This document shows, one piece after another, positions 43,681 through 57,990 of a stretch of 64,000 nt of DNA (within the stretch, counting starts at the first letter, position 1; every line of letters starts with the position of its first letter). The notes under the pieces were generated by a model, which was given only the letters and a program-made list of their open reading frames with translations, did no database searches and was not told the DNA's origin. The DNA comes from Epiperipatus broadwayi (Eukaryota > Onychophora > Udeonychophora > Euonychophora > Peripatidae). The position numbers and the translations under genes are program-made. The stretch is taken from the NCBI GenBank assembly GCA_028023455.1, contig JAQFVV010000021.1, positions 2,718,351 to 2,782,350 of the forward strand, in the 5' to 3' direction.

Positions 43681-46640
43681 TCTAACCTCCCCCCGCGCAT
43701 CCTCACCCCAAAATTTATTGTTTATAATGAATATTCCGGGTTCTAGCTCAGTTAACAAATAAATAAATGAAATATTCAGCATTAATTAAAATGATTACTA
43801 GCTCTAATTTCTAGAATACAAATACGATTCAATTTTTAAAATGAATTAACAAATATTTATTATTTTCATGAGACATGGGGTGACAATACGGGAAACGAGA
43901 TAGACTACATTAAGATATTATCCACACGATACTACCTCAATGGCATAAGAACACTATTCCCCCTTTTTACTATACCAAATAACTAACTCATAGTATTCTT
44001 ACGACTTTCTAAGCTCTATTCACTACGATTAAAATAATAATCATATCTTAATCTTCTTTATAACAAGAATCTAGCTCAATTAAATAAAATGAAGTAAAAT
44101 AAAATAAAATCTCAGGTTCATAAATTGTATTCTAACTGATTTAAAATTACGGTAGTAAAATATGAAAAGGGAATTTTATGTCATAATCTACTACACAGCA
44201 ACTAATAATAATAATAAATAATAATAACAATAATAATATAATATAATCTTATTTCTTCCTAAATGAAATAAATAAATACGTACGTGGTAGTATTTTTAAT
44301 AATCTGATAACAGAATACGTGTGGCAACATTAGCATATAATTTAATGTAATATTGTGGCAACCGACTTATGACCAATAAATAATATAAAATTATGATCTT
44401 TTAATTTTAACATACCAATAAATTCTCAAAATTATTATAACACTTTTATGTTTACCTTTTGTGCAAAATCTATATGCCTGTTTCAATTATAAATGTATCG
44501 TGATTTCATGCATCCATGTGGAGAAATAACAACGCGGACACAACTTTAAAATAAATTTAAAAAAAACAAAGTTTATTAACAACATAAATAAATTAACAAT
44601 ATTTTTACACTATATACATTGGATATCCCTTACTCTCCTATCTCAACTTAATTTATTAGTTTATAAAATGAAATCAAAAAATATTATTTAGTTTTCCTAA
44701 TTAAATCTTATCTTTTTTAACACTTAAGAAAATACAGTATTATTACTTGATTTATTATTATGGTTAGCTTATTACAAAATGCATTTTTATATATGCTTAT
44801 CACAAACACTTTGCATCCCTAATATTATTAAAATTGTATTTTTTACAAAATTTACATTCGTAGTAAAAATTCTACAAAACAATAAAATTCTAGTTTTATA
44901 TTGGTTGTATGGAATCTTACAAAGTCAAAACATTGTTCTACATTCGGTATTAGGTTTTTTATTGTTCATTATCCGATGTTTATTAATCCTAACATTCTCA
45001 TTCAAGCCTTACTTCAGATGATATAATTACAACTATTAATATACCATGCACAAGTATATATTTATTATACCTTATTGAACTATTTTCTTAATAAATATGC
45101 AATACTTATTTTCTAAATATTATTTTTAAAAAAATTCAAATTTTATTATCACTTTTAAAATAAAATTTTTAAAATACTTGGTTTAGATTTCTTTTTAAAA
45201 TCTTATTCATTTCTGAATTAATTTTACAATGTATTATATGATTCTTTCTCTCTTTATGATATTTTGGACTTTCAATTTTAAAGTTACATAATTTTATACA
45301 TTCCAGCAAATAAACTATTCTTACACAAACGATAACATATCTTCAGTTCTATTTTATTCATTATTTCTTTGAAAATATCTTTCTGACTGATGCAGATTCA
45401 CAAAATAAGGATAGCAAAGATAGATGCATAGGATCAAAATATAACTAGAATATTACTCATCATAAACCTTGACAATCATGGCACAATGAATTAAAAGACA
45501 CTATAGAGGAGTGACCTTTACCTGTCTACCAACCTCTATTATAGGAATGATGCTAAAGCTATTTCTTCAGCTTTATTATAACATCAAAAAGTTTAAAAAT
45601 ATCCAAAACACTGTCCAAACTATATGTGTTCAGTCATAGGGCTTAGTTAACTATACTGAAATCACACAAAACTAAATATGATCCAAATCCTTTATTTTTC
45701 CTATTTCTTAAAAAAAAACATCATCTTGGTTTCCTCTCCACTAGTACTTCCAAGTCACTATCCGATCTTATTTCTCAAGATTTTTCTATACTGTACATCG
45801 ACAAATACATATCTGCATTTCTAACAATAATAAAATTCATTTATTTCAAAACTATTCCACTGTTCTATAAGAAAATCTTTTTACTACTTTCCTCGTATAT
45901 TTAATCATATACAAACTATTTTAAAGTATCTGAATACTTTATCACATGAAAGTTCAAAAGAATCACACAATTGTTCTGTCAAATTATATTATTAATATAC
46001 TTTAAATAAATTATTGCATGCATATTCCGAATTACTCCTATCTCATTATATGTTAAAATGTTGTATAAAATGTGTACATATAATTTAAACTTTCACACTT
46101 CATTCTTAGTCAATAGATGATCTAAAAAAAATACATTATGCATTATAAATAAATATCAAAATTACCAAACGATCTTTATCTTCTCGATCGCGTTCTGTAG
46201 GCTTCACCATCCATTTGATTCTTGTAGATATAAGACTCACATACATACACTTTATTTTTAAACAATATTTCTAACAATTTTATCAAGCTATTATATTTAA
46301 ATCTCAATATTACTGAATTTATGTTTATATGTTTTCCCTAATCTCACATAACATTTATATTTTAAAATAACTTAGTAAAAAATATTTAAACTATATTTAC
46401 TGTACTTCTTCATCAAACTTTCTTGAAAACCGTTCATATTAAAGCTAAAAAAAAAAAAAATGTTTATTATTTCTTCTTCAGTCATTTCTTGTTCAATTTT
46501 AAGGCAAAACAATTATTGTTCTGTTTAATAAATATTCATAGATGACAATCCTTGGGTTTTTTTCACATTTAATACAATTATTAATTATGATATTAGTTAA
46601 TCTCGTAAAGAAAAACGTCTACATATTCTCTTCTAATATT
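43681..46640. other. AT-rich stretch, possible decayed retroelement
   Basis: A CG-containing patch (CCCCCCGCGCATCC near 43687) and ATTCCGGGTTCTAGCTCAG near 43732 stand out. On the minus strand a TTAATAAA polyadenylation-like signal lies near 44575. The frame at 44779-45021 is unrecognised. This could be the 3' part of an old minus-strand element, but no domain is visible. Confidence 0.3.
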
Positions 46641-47300
46641 TTCTGCTAAGATTTTCCCGCGCGACTTTTACGATGCATCTTCTCAGTACTTTGATTTAAA
46701 TATTCAACAAAACTTTTCTGTTTCCATGGATTCATTTTCATTAAATAATTTAAATTTATATTTTCTAAATCAAGCATTTCTCCAATGAACACTTTATAAT
46801 ATTTTAAATTCTTCTTAGAGAAAGTTTTTCTGTTCCTTTTTTCATACAAAATACAATAGCTCTTTCATCTTATTATTCTGTAACTTTTTTCCTTCTTTTA
46901 AAATTCTGGTACTATATTTTTGTAATGTTTCCTTTAAAAAGATAAACATTCTTTTTCCCTTATAACTTTTACATAATTTTTTCTTTATGATATACGCATC
47001 TTAATTTTTCCTTAGAGAAGAATAAAAAAAAAACTTTAGAGTAGCCTTATAAATTTGTGCGTCATAATTTTTCCTGACGGCAAATAACTTCTCTTTTAAG
47101 TTTTCCATATAGCGTCCAAATTATATTTTTCTGAGTTACAATAATAAGTTTCTGGTTGAGCATAAATAAAGCTGTATCAAGGCACTTTACAAATATTTTT
47201 CCTTTAGCAATATTTTTAGGTACTTTTTCCTTTAGTACTTCCATTTTTACTGCAAGGTTTTGGCTAAACTTGAATAAAATTACTGGCAAGAAAACTTTTA
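46641..47300 (-). other. Possible degraded coding region, unrecognised
   Basis: Two minus-strand frames, 47289-47062 (75 codons, 'KVPKNIAKGKIFVKCLDTAL') and 46849-46646 (67 codons, 'ENINLNYLMKMNPWKQKSF'), are richer in Glu, Val and Met than random AT-rich frames. Shifted frames between them continue in similar style. They could be a decayed gag-like or host coding piece. No known domain is visible, and chance cannot be excluded. Confidence 0.25.
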
Positions 47301-50300
47301 AAATTAGCCCTTCATGTAAAGGCAGTCAAAATATTATATGTTAAAAAAAAAAAACTTTTAAAATAAATACAAAATTTTAAAATTATATCACTTTTCTAGC
47401 TTACGGTCTTATCCAGCTAAAAAAATATATTACTTCCTCCTTCACTTACACATTACTTTCTCCCGCTTTGTCTAATTCTTATATTTTGTCTGCTAAAATA
47501 CCTCCGTTGATTGGTTAATGACTTTTTTAGCGCGAACAAATTTACACATTTTAGTTTTATAATAGATTAAGCCCTTTAAAATAAAGAATTTATGACATCA
47601 TGTCTTAAATATTATTTAGAATAGTATTTTTTAAATTCAATTATAGTTTTATCAAAATCATTTAAACTTTAAAATAATTATTAAAACAATATTTAATATT
47701 TCAACTTTTACTTTACGGATCGGTAGCAATTATATTTAGTTTCATAATTCACAAACTTTATTATTATTCTAACAAGCATGTGTGTGAAGGTATATAATAT
47801 ACAGTCACATGATTACTAACTTTAACAGATGATTTTTTAATTTAAGTCTCGGTCTAAATTACCAAAACTGATATATTTTATAAAAATTTGGAAAATAATT
47901 TAAAAATGTAGAACCAAATATAATTCTCACCATCCTAAAGTTTATTTTTAAAATATATTAGATTAATTTTGACTATTAAATATAATTATAATATTACATA
48001 TCATTTTTATTTAATTTATTAGTTTTAAAATATTATACTCGAATTATTAATATACTTTTAACTATTTATAGCTGTGTTATTTTATATGGCCAGCTTTTAC
48101 AACCATAAGCAAGGATATCTTTAATCTTTATTTAACTGTTCCTTTTAAATAATCCATTACACTTTTATATACCAGGTATTTTCAGCTTTAAATTGTACTA
48201 TAAAATCTAATTATCCTACTATTATTTATATATCATACAAACATATCTTAAAATTTAAATTTTTTTAGCAATTGACCATTCTACCCTATTATGACTTATA
48301 GATAAGGGCACAATATATATAACCATGCAATTCTCTTCATTTACAAAATATTGTTTCTTAACATTACTGCAGTGGACTGAAATTTCTTACCTAGAATCAT
48401 ATTTCATTACAAATGGCTATTTTCTTTTGACAATCCTGATCAAAACAATGTCACTCTCTGTCCAAACTGTTGACATAAAGTGTGATCTCATTGCCATATT
48501 TGAAGACTTGTTGTGAGAGCAGGATACTGTAGTTTTTAAAAAAGGGGGTGCCATCATTCTCAGTAGCAGGTGGTTTCCAAATTTTAATCATTAATTTTTG
48601 AGGAAAAAAAATACTATGTACATTCACTTTAGCCAGAATTAAGGTTGAACAGTAAATCATGTGTAAATGTTCCTTTGACCATATCATTGATTATTTATGC
48701 CAACATGCTTTTATGACTTCACAAAATAGTTTAAATCATAAAACTAGCAAGAAATTAGCAGTTTGACTAATAATGTTTTCTTCATCGTAATATGATCTAA
48801 TATTCACTTACAAAATTAGTTCATTTTCTTTTTAAAAGATTGCAAATGTGTTTAATTCACTCTTTATATATACCAGCAGCTTTCATCACCACTGGATTAA
48901 TATGTAAATACCGATCGAAGATTTTTGGTGTTACAACTGTGAGCCACTTTTACTTCATTTACATTTTTTAACCAATTTCGCTTTGAAAAAAAAGCAATTT
49001 TATATATATAGACATAATATATAATAACATAGATAGATATACATATCTAATCAATGAACAAATAATTGCTCCATTCAACATCTCTGGTATAAAATTAAAT
49101 TTATAATATTAAGTTTAAGATTATTTAGTGAGTTTGATTACATGCTGTAATACATATTATGAAAGTGCAGGTGGACATTAAACTTTTTTCACACATATGA
49201 TTATTTTGCCAAAATAGATTATAAATTTGATTTTATATTGCACTCATTGAAAGAAATGAATGATCTATGTGAATTAAATATAAAGTGATGAATTCTAGAG
49301 TTAAAAGTCCTTGTTTAAAAAAATCAACCTGCCATTTGTGGTCACAACATCATTTGACCTTCTAAGAAACTAACCATTTAATTATATTTATAATTGTTAG
49401 CATATACCCATATGTTTTAAAATGAATAAATCTTTGTCTATTTATATTCAAATAAGATTCTGTTAAAAAAAATAAAGAAAAAGAAGTCATTCATATATTT
49501 GGATTATTGTCTACTTTTTCATTAGTCCTATATTTAAAGATATTAGATATACTTAAAATTTATATTTTACAGCAAATATCTGAAACATGAATAAAAACAT
49601 TTTTAAAAAAGTAGATGTGGCAAAATAGAGATTTTAAATGTATCTAATTATATTACTTGTGATAAAAAAGATGGCATAGTCTTTTTTTGTGTGTTTAATA
49701 AACTATTGAACACATTTTTGACAGATGTATTAAATTGGAAACCTGTAGAACCTTAATTTTTTCAATCTATAAAAAGAAAAACACATTGATGATGACATTG
49801 ATTCAAAGCATCAAATCATGCAATTTTGTGGAAATAAGGAGAGTTACATTCTAATTGTTTAGCATTTGGCTGACACAATGTACCCTCCTATTTGATTCCA
49901 GTTGCATGAATCCCCTAATAATATTAATCAGGAAAATCAAGACAATTAAAGAAAAAGACAGTCATATAGCTTCTCAAATAATGTTCAGGAACACATGGGA
50001 ATTGATAGACATTGAAAGGACCAGAATAAGCTAATTAAAAAACATTTTTCCCTGATGCAGAATCACTCCTATATTAATACTATCAAAATAGTGGGTTTGT
50101 ATTGTTGACCCAGGGCTGAATTTGCCCAACAGAAATTCATATTTAATTTGGACTGTTAACATATACATCCTGAACCTTTTTGAATCGTTAACGCAGAGCA
50201 TTCTTGCTCACAGATAGGTTTTTTGTAGCTCATATCTTTGAATAATAAAAAAGATGGCATAGATGTTTAAAGGTAACATGTTGTTGTGTTTAATAAAAGT

Positions 50301-50668
50301 AGACATCTAAGTTTAAAGTTTATATCTAGGTTAAGGATAAATTATTAGCAATAAAAGTGGATGGTGTTATGTTTGAGTCTAAAGTATTCTTATCTTGTAG
50401 TTCAATTTGTTGTAATACATATGCATACACACTATACACATGCAATTTTAAATAGTCTTTTTTTTCTTTTTAGGTAAGTGGATTTCTAGAATTTTGACTT
50501 TCTAGTAAAATTAGAATTGCATATGCTGAATAGCAGGTAAAATTAATTACATTTTTAATAGTAAAAACATGAAAAGTTTTAATTATAAGAAGATAAATAA
50601 TTTTATCATGATAACTAGAATTTTAAGTGAACCATGAAAGCAAATTTCTATTTGTTCTTTTTAAAATC

Positions 50669-50706
<38 letters not shown>

Positions 50707-53700
50707 CTATTAGGCGAATTTTTAATGCATTCTATTATGTATATAGTTATAATATTATATATATATATAAACGTAAATAAAATACATATTTGGATATATC
50801 ATGTCTAATTATGACAAAAAATACATTACCCTTACCATCAAAAAACAACCGATACTATTTAGAAAGTTCTAATGTACAGTTTTTTTTTCAACGAATTTAA
50901 AATATCATCTACTCAATTTTGTTTTCAAAAATAGTTCATAACTGTCAATATAGTCATGTAAAATAGAGTCTATAACTCTATATTATAAAATAGTCGAAAT
51001 GTTGGTGTGTAGTTATATTTTTATAATCGTCATATAAAAAAAAAAAAGATTTAAAAAGAAGTTTGGTGTATTCATTTATATTCATTGAGAATTTTTTCTA
51101 CTGCGCTCATAATTAATTGTTATATAAAATATAGTATTGTCTAAATAATAGCTAATATCACAATTTTATATTAAATGCTCCTATCACAAATTATTTAAAT
51201 AACATTTACAAAATATTTTCAAGATATGCTTTTAGTTTGAATTAGTAAATTTGTTACAGATTATATTGTTTGTGTAAATATAAATTTTTAGTATAATAAT
51301 ATGATTGGTTATATACAGTTATATATAAATTTTATTATGTATGACCTTATAAATACATAGTTAGTGAATATTATTCTGTTTGAGTATATATATATTGATA
51401 TGCTAAAATAGAACTGTGACACACGGAATGATTAAACAATTAACTTCCTGTGTTTCTGGCTTATGAATTCAAACTCAAAACTAATGATCTTTAATTTTTT
51501 TTACATCAGAAACATGTTTACAATATTTTCCAATTATCTTGCTCTATTCATACAACATTGGTCAATAAAAGAGTGTCACACTATACTTCAACTGATGCAT
51601 AAAGATTCCATGTTACTTTGTGTTAGTTAGGTCACTTTTTTTATATGATTGTCCTATTTATGTAGTTTCATCACTAATAGAAGAATTGGCAAAATCCTAC
51701 AAGTACTGAAACTAGGATTTCTATTTACTTTTTTGCTAAACAAATATTGCCATCCTATTATTTATAAAATCAGAAAAAGGCTTTGGAAAATCTGCAGCAA
51801 AAGTTTAAATCATGCACTGTATAATCCCTTTTTCTAATCCCTTGTTTTTATTTTTCATTTAATTTTACAAAGTCTGACAATTAGTTGTTAAATGATTATT
51901 GGGAATTACTACTAGTTAAAGAATAATTTTGTTTGGTCATGTGATTGTTAATGTAGTAGTGCTGTAAAAATACACGCCCTCTTATACAAAATGGACTTTT
52001 ATATAAAAATTTGTCATAATGATCAACCTAAATATACACTTACTATTTCAACTTGGAATCAACTATTTACTATAATGATCTTTTTTTAATGCTTGCCTTT
52101 TTTTTAATTGTCTGAATTTTGTAATATTAGAAAGTAATGTCATCAGAAGTTAAAATGATGCTATTCATGCCAGAAAGAGCTGTACAGGGTTTATTCATTT
52201 TACACAATAATTATGTTTTGATTATACAGTTAAAATATGATTATTGTATTAACCAACTTTTCATCCAGCATCCTTACAAGACAGTCTATGCTTTAATTTA
52301 TTTACATTTAAGACAAACAAGTTTAATCATAAATGGCAAAAGGAAAACTATTCAGTACATACATAATCAAAAATATACTTTGATTATATACAATAACAAA
52401 ATGCATTAATAATTAATTCTAAAAATTACTTCATCAATTTTTGCTTAAATTTTCATAAACACTAATTCTGGCTAAAGCGAAAATCCTGTTATTATACATC
52501 TATATCACTTTCACTAAAAAAAAATATTATTTCATGCATTATACAATTAATAATCAATTTTATACGATGTACATACATTGAAAATATTACTTTGCTTTCT
52601 TTTTGACATACTCAAGATAATGAAAGCTTTCTTCACAAAACTAAAAAAAAAAAAAATTGACAAAAATACAATATGGTCATATACAAAAACAAAATGTGAC
52701 AATAATAAATTTTAAAATGTATATACTATTTTCAAATCAAGTTTTATTAACTAATTTGTAATTAATATTTTCATAGCTACAAAAAAATTATTTTTTTAAG
52801 TCAAAATATTAACTGAAAACTATATTGGCATAAAAATATTTAATTATTTACATTTTAAAATCTACCATTATCAAGTGTAATTTATATTTCTTGATATAAT
52901 TTTTATTAAATTATGATTGAATTAATGTAAAAGAAATAAAATAACAAATTTCTGGTTTAAATAATAAAAAAAATTAACAGTGTTGTGAGAGAAATTCAGT
53001 TATATTGATTAGATAATGACAAAAATAGAAATTTTTGATAACAGAATATATAGTGTATGGAAAATAAATTTTAAAGTGCATATAATGTTTTTTTTCACAT
53101 GCTTCACTTTAATTTAATAAGGGACCTTGAAATGGCAATCATAAATTTAAAAAATGTTTCATTAAAAAAAATTGCAGCAACTGAAATAATTTTATTATGT
53201 TGTATATTTATCCACAGATTAGGATATTTTTATTAATAATATGCTTAGTAAAATATTCATTAATTTTATCAATTTTATGTTTATTTTTTTAATTGGATTT
53301 GTAACATTTTTTTTTACATAATTTTAATTTAGAATAATGAATTACATTTTTTGTTATAAAAAATTATTATAATTTTTTGTTTCTTATATGAGAATTTTGA
53401 TTTATGCAGCCTTTCGAGAAACTTATTGAACACATTGTCTGGAATAAAACTTTATATATTTATAAGATAAAATAATACGATATTATTAGTAAATATCATC
53501 CCCATTACCTGTATTTTTTCCATATTAGCAACTTAATATATATTTTTAGACAAAGTTAAAAGTATTGACTTTTATTTCTTGATGATTTTATTGCTAATAT
53601 CTTTTAAACCATGTCAAATCTTCAGTTCCACTGATATTACTTCATCATCAGTCACTAAATGATGTAAACATTGAACTAACCTCTGTAATCAATGGCATAT

Positions 53701-55975
53701 CTATTGTGAAATGTACCAATACAATACATATAGATCCCTGGCTTTTTAGGGACTTTTTAGGTATTGATAATAAATGATCACAGTAGATAGTTTATAATTT
53801 AATCCATTAATTATAAATGGCAATTAATTGATAAAATAACTATTGTTTTTGTTATTTTTTCATTTTATATATGTTCAAAAAGTATTGTTCTTTTTTTATT
53901 TTCATCCGTTAATGTCTGTGATCGAAAAGCTTTATTATTTTCTTTGTATGAAATAGTTATTTCTTCTTAGATACAGCTTAATGCACATTAGTGTAGTTCA
54001 CCAGAGTCATAGTTTTCACTGATTGTTAGGTGTTGTGCCATATTAATATTGAGTAATAATGATGTAAGTGTAGTTAATTAAAATTACATTTTTACATATT
54101 CTATTTGGTTGAAAATTAAACACTGTTTTCTTTCTTGTTTATGATATATGATTGTGGCTGGGAATAAACCACACCTCTAACTTTTCTCTTCCTGTTATCT
54201 CATGCAACACAAACTAGATTGTTATTTTGTTGTATGACTGAATTGTTGCTTGTGTTCACAGAGATGGATTTATATTTGGGGTTATTCTTTGTTTTGTAAT
54301 TTTGCACAGAGGCCAAAAATTCTAGCTACACCTTTATCTAAACATATACATTTCAAGCCAATTCTTCTTTAGGCTAATGGGTTTGTGTGTGTGTGTGAAA
54401 GGTTTTGCTAATTCTAGTCATAAATACATTATGCCCTACATTGTACTTTCCTGATTCTTTTAATCTTTAAAATAAAGCTTTGTTATTTAAAAATAAATAA
54501 AGTTTACATAATATCTGAAACATCAAGTATGTCTAGACAAGTGGAATGAATCAAAATTAAAGTTGGTATTTGAATAAAATAAAATAAGAAAGTTTGAATT
54601 TTTAATCAAATAAATTGGAATAAATATCTGGTAGTAATAAAATGGCTCTAAATGGATTTTGATATATGTATTACTATAAAAGGCTTAGATGTACTGGTGA
54701 CAAGATTTTATGTGTGAATATACATGCATGAGTAATAATACATGATCATCTATGCTGTTGCTTTTTTTCTCCATACACACAAACCTAATTCTTATTTTGC
54801 TTCTTAAATTTTATTTTCTGGCCCTCTCTCACTTTAAACTTTTTTTAGGCTTTTTTTTAAAGTCTGAGAATTGATTTAAGGTAGCTGACCCAAAGGACAA
54901 TTATCTGATCATCTAATACTGATTCTAGCTTTTTGCTAGGAAATAAAACAATGGAAAGCACTCATGCTCTGGCAATTGGTAAGCATAATGAATAATGCTT
55001 TCTCATCTATTGTTCTTTAATGAAAGTGAAGATTGTTAGAAAGACCTTTACTTGGCTTTTATTATTTAAAGATTATTTTACCATTAATATTTTTTTAAAT
55101 TGTACCACTAAATTTTGATATTTAGAGGATGGTTTTTCAACTTTTATTACTTGTTATCACTTTCAAAGTTCCTTTATCTCTTTGGTTTTCTAAAGATATT
55201 CTTATATTATGCTGTTGTTTATATTTACTATTTTTAAATAGTATACTCTGTGTCTCCATAGGCAACTATTTTATGTAGATGTGGGTAACCTTTTTTGAAC
55301 TGGAGGACCATGAGATATTGAATATTCATAAGCCAACAACATTACTAAAAGAAAATTTGCAAGCATTATATTTAATAGAAAGTACAACAAAATAAAATTA
55401 TTAAAAAAAATCATAATGCATTATGTAAGAAGTTATTATATGGGTGGTGTATAATAAAGCATTTATACATACAGGCATATACATGCTTATATAATTCACT
55501 AAAAAGTAATTAATTAAAAGGTTTGAATGGCTATATTTTTCAGGAGTTTGTAAGAAGTTTCAGCGATAGGAAGTGCCAGGGGTGAAATTGATCCAACAAC
55601 CTTTATATTCTAGAGACTGCAACTGTACCATTGCCATAACCCATGCATGGCAAAGAAAACCCTTTTGGCAATAAAATGAATATTATGTGTATGAGTTGTA
55701 AATTCATATATATTATGCGAAAAAAAAATGGAATAATAAAAAATAATAATAAAAAGAAAATGACAAAATGTGTATGGGTAATTGAAAAACAGTAATCTGT
55801 TGCAGTTGAAAAATCATAAGGATTAGGGGTTAGTTACAAAAACAAAACATTGTTGATATAAAAGGGGAATACAAAAACAAGTTACATAGAGCAATGAGCT
55901 AATATCAGACACAAGGGCTTGACCAGGTGTGATACAATAAGAAGAAATATAAAAGTTAGAAGGGCCTCCATAATA
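47301..55975. other. Long AT-rich region without supported genes
   Basis: Contains a CCAAT-type box and AGCGCG patch near 47505-47535, a (TA)n run at 50680-50707 and many A/T homopolymers. Frames at 48325-48687, 51649-51837 and 52137-52409 are short and lack domains. I see no transposon ends, palindromes or RNA genes, so it could be intronic or plain intergenic DNA. Confidence 0.5.
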
Positions 55976-56336
55976 ATTCAAAGATTGAGGCAAAACTTTC
56001 CATACAGCAGCACCACTTAGTGTAAGCCAGAGTAATCAATGGATGCAGGAAGGTTTTTGCATAAAATCCCTATTTAGTGCCTACTCATCCAATATTCCCA
56101 GACTAGTTTTTACATTATGGCTTTCATCAGACCCTCACTGATGAACACCATAAGCTAAAAACTAGTCTGGGAATATTGGATGAGTAGGCAGTAAATAGGG
56201 ATTTTATGCACAAACCTTCTTGCATCTATTGATTACTCTGGCTTACACTGAGTAGCACTACTATATGGAGAGTTTTGCCTCTGTGTAAAACAGCTTGTGT
56301 AAGCATAAAGAATGGTGATTATGTGATGATTCAAAG
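55976..56336 (+). mobile_element. Family B hairpin element (B6), 345 bp
   Basis: ATTCAAAG at 55976-55983 and 56329-56336 is a probable target duplication. The arms 55988-56130 and 56138-56280 (143 bp) fold around a 7-nt loop. A one-sided tail of about 48 nt (GTAAGCATAAAGAATGG...) follows. The apex at 56134-56171 reads CTCA-CTGATGA-...-AAGCTAAAAACTAGTC-TGGG. CTGATGA, the C-TA-G stem III with GTC, and a CTCA/TGGG stem I are kept, but stem II and the G of GAAA are lost. Confidence 0.85.
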
Positions 56337-57829
56337 GTAGCTTAGGCATGATGAACAAATCATGCAGATATTACTTTTTATATATGTTAATGTGCTTATA
56401 TTGTGTAAAATTATAATTATTTATTAAACCCACAGGAAGTATATGTAAATACTTTTAAGACAGGCTATGCATCTCTATCGGCAAAATAAAGATATTGCTT
56501 GACTATTATAAATTTCAAGGCTCATTTGATATAGGTTATCTTGTGTAAGTAATTTTGTTAACCAATCCATATTTATGTTAGTAATGCTATATAATGTATA
56601 TGAGTTACATAATATTTATTCCTTAGTTATGGCAAGTGTTAAAACTATCGATATTTAAACTCTCATTTTGTATTTTTAGTTAAAATTCTAGATAAGTTAT
56701 CATTGTTTAGCCGTTCTTTTGGCAAATAATCACAACCGTGCTGTAAAAGATTTATTCTTCAATAAAGGCACATTAAGTGCATCAGACATAAAGTGCCAAA
56801 GGGTCATATAAAGCACTCGAGCTAAAAGCTAGCAGTGCCCTGTTTGAGCATCTTCATAAAATATTATCTTCGCTCACATATTAAGTGAATTTTAATAATT
56901 ATAACAGTTATATTCAGATGACTGTTATATATTAATGTAAATAGCAACATACATTTAAAATCTCTTTAGAATAATAACTTTGTTAACAGCGGCGAACTGC
57001 GTCTGATTAATGTCCATAAAAAAAAAAAGCCAAAGCTATACTTTTAATCTTGATTAAACTTTTCAAAATATTAAAATTCACAATCAAGTTATGCTGAGTT
57101 ATTTCAAATTGAAATGCAAAATTAATTAAAAACTATGTTATGTAAATTCAATTTTGAAGATGGTTTTAAATTAAATTTTACCAAAAAAAATGCAAACAGT
57201 TAAAAAAAAAAAAATTAAAATACTGCATAGAAATTAAAGGAAAGAAAGTGTATTTGTATTAATAAAATAACCTTTAAAAATTTTATAAAAAAAATTAAAT
57301 CATGTATTGATTATTTTTAGCCGATAATTACAATAAAATAGCAAGGCCCTTAACAAATGTATGGCAATTCTAGGCATTTAGTTAATCTTATATGTATATA
57401 TGTAGGAATGCATTTTAAGTGTGAAAATGCTTTGTAATATAGTTGGTACATTATAATCTATTATGCCATGATCTGAATAACTGTTTATAATCAACTTTCC
57501 TACCCATTCACAATTGGACGGAAAATGGGTATCTAACTATTCTTTATGAAGGTTAAAAACCACTGAAACCTTTACCGATTCAATAAGTGGAAAGCCGGGA
57601 TTGCTGCTTTTTTCTTCACTGTTCCCTTTATAAAAGGCTATTGCTGTGGTCTTTGCTTTCCAGTGAGATATCAATACACTAAATTTATTATGCATCTAAA
57701 ATTTAGTTCAGTCCCATATGGCTATTTAAGTTACATAGCTGGATTTGAAAACATATAGATGTCTGAAAATTTCCGATTTTCTAATAATAGTTAAGTATTC
57801 AATGAATGCTGGGCTTGAGTTTGCTTTTT
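56337..57829. other. AT-rich DNA, no gene seen
   Basis: No supported feature. A few CG-containing words near 57560-57610. Confidence 0.5.
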
Positions 57830-57990
57830 AGATCTAGGATCTGAATGTCCTAGCACCTCACTGACGAGAGCCATTAGCTCAAAACTGGTTTGAAGATAGG
57901 GATAATTCTAGATAGAGATTTCACATGCTTTCTCTTGTGGCATTTATTAAAAAGCTTGTTTAGAGCTATTGGCACATTCATTATATTACG
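57830..57990 (+). repeat. Family H copy (H2) with hammerhead-like centre
   Basis: Homologous to H1 (TAGAGATTTCACATGCTTTCTC, here split as TAGAGATTTCAC and ATGCTTTCTC; GGCATTTAT; AAGCTTG). The segment 57857-57895 reads CTCA, CTGACGA, GAGC-CATTA-GCTC (perfect 4-bp stem II), AAAA, C-TG-G, TT, TGAAG. Only the G of GAAA is changed in the core. Confidence 0.65.
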
